Source: Arenibacter algicola
GTDB taxonomy: Bacteria > Bacteroidota > Bacteroidia > Flavobacteriales > Flavobacteriaceae
Reading direction: 5' to 3'
Length of the DNA stretch: 64,000 nt
Assembly (NCBI RefSeq): GCF_018860365.1
Contig: NZ_JAHKPO010000018.1
Coordinates: 186,001 to 250,000 of the forward strand
The notes beneath the pieces were generated by a model, which ran no database searches, was not told the DNA's origin, and worked only from the letters and a program-made list of their open reading frames with translations. Shown one piece after another: positions 62,089-64,000 of this stretch. The translations under genes were made by a program, and so were the position numbers. Position 1 is the stretch's first letter; each line of letters begins with the position of its first letter.

Positions 62089-62098
62089 CTAATGACGA

Positions 62099-63166
62099 AT
62101 GGATTTTTCCCAATATACTTTTAAACCTGTTGTGCATAGAAACAAAGATGTAATATTGGTTATTTTTCCATTTAAACCGCATTTGGTACAACAATTTAGA
62201 GAACGCTTTGCCTCTGCAAAATGGAGCAAAACCAATAAAGCTTGGTATCTACCGGATATACCCGCTGTTAGAAAAGCCTTGAATATAGAGCAGCGACCAT
62301 TTATTACAAAACAACTTCCCAAAATAGCTCCTGTTAACCAAACTGCCCTTATACGGTATTATGATCAGCTTAGGTTAAAAGCGCTTAGTCCAAACACCAT
62401 TCGGATCTATATTGCCGAATTTGTTCATTTACTTCAGTTGATCAAAAATTATCCTGTGGATGAGCTTACACCCAAAAAATTAAAGGATTATTTTCTCTAT
62501 TGTGTTTACCAGGAAAAAATGGGGGAACGAAAAATGAACGGTAAAATAAATGCCATTAAATTTTATTTTGAAAAAGTATTATACAGGCCACAACTCTTTT
62601 TTGATATTCCGAGGCCTAAAAAACCAGCGACCTTACCTAAAATGTTGGCTAAGAGTGAAGTGGCAAAGTTGTTTAAACAGCTTGAAAATTTAAAACATCG
62701 CATTGCCCTGGAACTTTGCTATGGACTGGGACTTAGGGTTTCAGAAGTCATTGCTCTTAAAATAAATGACATTGATAGCTCTAGAATGGTTGTGCATATT
62801 CGTAGTGCAAAAGGAAAGAAAGATAGGATGGTACCGCTACCCGTAACGCTATTGCCAAAACTCAGAAAGTATTATAAGGAATATAATCCCAAGGAGTATT
62901 TGCTTGAAGGCAGGTACGGGGGACAATATTCCAGGGGTAGCATACAGAAGGTATTTAAAGAGGCCATGAAAAGGGCAGGTATCAAAAAAAATATTGGGGT
63001 TCACGGCCTTAGGCACAGCTACGCAACCCACCTTTTGGAATCCGGTACCGATATGCGGTTTATCCAAGAACTTTTAGGACATAGTTCTATTAAGACCACT
63101 CAGGTGTATACAAAGGTAACACCACGTAGGCTTGCCAATATAGAAAGTCCGTTAGATTCATTATAA
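62099..63166 (+). CDS. tyrosine recombinase, non-canonical integron-type integrase
   Basis: 355 aa. Residues 1-62 form an added N-terminal module with WSKTNKAWYLP, similar to a HARP-type fold and common in flavobacterial recombinases. Residues about 80-175 are the SAM-like core-binding domain. Catalytic residues are Arg213 (GLRVSEV), Lys238 (SAKGKKDR), His302 and Arg305 (HGLRHSYATH), His328 (LLGHSS) and Tyr337 (TTQVYTKV). Arg-to-His spacing is 89 residues, as in XerD (96), not IntI1 (131), so the IntI-specific insertion is absent. Transcribed away from the array, with the attI-like junction in its upstream region. Confidence 0.85.
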   Translation: MDFSQYTFKPVVHRNKDVILVIFPFKPHLVQQFRERFASAKWSKTNKAWYLPDIPAVRKALNIEQRPFITKQLPKIAPVNQTALIRYYDQLRLKALSPNTIRIYIAEFVHLLQLIKNYPVDELTPKKLKDYFLYCVYQEKMGERKMNGKINAIKFYFEKVLYRPQLFFDIPRPKKPATLPKMLAKSEVAKLFKQLENLKHRIALELCYGLGLRVSEVIALKINDIDSSRMVVHIRSAKGKKDRMVPLPVTLLPKLRKYYKEYNPKEYLLEGRYGGQYSRGSIQKVFKEAMKRAGIKKNIGVHGLRHSYATHLLESGTDMRFIQELLGHSSIKTTQVYTKVTPRRLANIESPLDSL

Positions 63167-63334
63167 TGCTACATTAAACGAAGGTTAAAGGCAAGTGAAG
63201 AACTATAGGATTTTGACTTGTGGGCCGCTTACTTAAACAAGACAGGGTTTAACTTTTAATGAATACCAGTTGTTTTGAAGCTAGACTGTATATCCCCAAT
63301 AACATATATAGAATAGTTTTGGATTGCGACAGAT
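63167..63334. other. 168-bp gap between recombinase and rlmF
   Basis: The two genes converge here. No clear terminator hairpin or repeat core is seen. Confidence 0.4.
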
Positions 63335-64000
63335 TTATTTGTTGAAAGTCCAGGCCACAAACCTGCTCTTTTTATTGCCCTGTTCCATAGCTATCACCTT
63401 GACTTCTGTAGGCTGCGTCTTGTTAATGGCCCTTTTTATATTTTTAAGGTTTTCTTTTTGGGATACCAAGGAGGTGAACCAATGTACCTGGTCTTGGAAT
63501 TGCATGCTTTCTTCGGCCATCTTTTTTACAAATGCTTCCTCACCACCCTTGTACCACAACTCGTTGGCCAAGCCCCCAAAATTTAGGCGCTCCCTGTCCT
63601 CCAATTGCAGATTCCGCACCTTTCGCAGGTTTTGTTTTTCGGCATCTGTGCGGTTCTTAAAAAATGGTGGGTTGCAGACCACCACGTCAAACTCATCATC
63701 AGGCTTAATTATATGTTCCAAGATGCTGTTTTTAAAACCTTGCTTCCTAAGGGCTATGTTGGCCAATACGCTGTTTCTGTCAATAATTTCCTGGGCATTT
63801 TTTAAGGCATCCAGATCTACCTCACTGGCCGCGCACTGCCAATGGAAGTGACAGGTAGCCAAAATAGGGTAGATAAGGTTGGCTCCGGTGCCAATGTCCA
63901 ATAAACGGATTGTGGGCTTCGGAATCAGGTCAGCTATATGCAAAAGGTAATCCAAGCGTCCAGGAATAGGGGGGCAGAGATTCTGCTCCGGAATATCCCA
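63335..64000 (-). CDS. rlmF: 23S rRNA (adenine-1618-N6)-methyltransferase, 5' end outside window
   Basis: C-terminal 221 codons; the frame is open to the window edge (WDIPEQNLCPPIPGRLDYLLHIADL). SAM site LLDIGTGANLIYPI and catalytic NPPF motif (VVCNPPFF) are present, with FGGLANELWYKGGE and WFTSLVSQKENL typical of RlmF. Core gene that marks the chromosomal side of the array. Confidence 0.93.
   Translation of the reverse strand, partial: WDIPEQNLCPPIPGRLDYLLHIADLIPKPTIRLLDIGTGANLIYPILATCHFHWQCAASEVDLDALKNAQEIIDRNSVLANIALRKQGFKNSILEHIIKPDDEFDVVVCNPPFFKNRTDAEKQNLRKVRNLQLEDRERLNFGGLANELWYKGGEEAFVKKMAEESMQFQDQVHWFTSLVSQKENLKNIKRAINKTQPTEVKVIAMEQGNKKSRFVAWTFNK

Noticed and set aside
61950-62098. 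A common cassette promoter firing into the array.
   Set aside because: No TAnnTTTG box with a proper -33 was found on the minus strand in this region.
62099-63166. The recombinase as a prophage integrase.
   Set aside because: No phage genes in the window, and its position, direction and the adjoining junction fit the cassette array.
62099-63166. A canonical IntI assignment.
   Set aside because: The insertion between catalytic Lys and His that defines IntI is not present.

Overview
The window looks like a low-GC Bacteroidota chromosome, most likely Flavobacteriaceae. Several start regions carry the Bacteroidota -7 motif TAnnTTTG, there is a DUF6090 membrane protein typical of flavobacteria, many Cys-lipoboxes, FG-GAP, pectate-lyase and beta-propeller polysaccharide-type proteins, and almost no Shine-Dalgarno sites. 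The right edge is an ordinary core gene (rlmF). No tRNA, rRNA, CRISPR array, IS element or phage structural gene was seen.

Main reading: about 61.6 kb (343-61950) is a large integron-like gene-cassette array. I delimited 41 imperfectly palindromic, oriented sites (54 to 277 bp) that behave like attC sites. On the + strand a site begins with ..AACG and ends with ..GTTG/GTTA.., with TATAA-type inner boxes and a long dyad between. Read on the minus strand, the direction of most genes, this is gene stop - RYYYAAC (R'') - stem - G^TTRRRY (R') - next gene. The strongest evidence is a closed-circle test. The bases just after the G^TT at the start of a cassette usually repeat the bases that flank R'' of the site at that cassette's own end, as expected if each cassette was once a circle. 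Examples are GTTACCTG/CAGGTAAC for 32364-32801, GTTGTGCCCA for 61373-61930, GTTGTAAGC for the 8-kb defence operon and GTTAGCAT for 38488-39810.

Layout, right to left. A tyrosine recombinase (62099-63166, +) is transcribed away from the array. It has all catalytic residues, but its Arg-to-His spacing (89 residues) is XerD-like, so it lacks the insertion that defines IntI. An attI-like junction lies at about 61950. Then come roughly 40 cassettes, mostly single minus-strand genes with some of two to four genes. They include five serine hydrolases, many NTF2/SnoaL-like proteins, GNATs, DinB proteins, transporters, regulators with their targets, a HigB/HigA-type toxin-antitoxin pair, a sigma factor with a flavodoxin, and several unknowns. 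A four-gene operon at 51742-59575 (DrmB, DrmA and two upstream proteins, no methyltransferase and no DrmC) is a DISARM-like system inside one cassette. The left part (3.6-11 kb) has longer blocks and more decayed sites, consistent with the old distal end of an array. A partial FG-GAP gene lies beyond the last site recognised.

How the parts work together (inference): the recombinase would insert new cassettes at the attI-like junction, next to its own gene, and excise or shuffle them through the palindromic sites. Many cassettes seem to carry their own promoter or divergent regulator, so expression need not depend on one common promoter. I found no convincing common cassette promoter.
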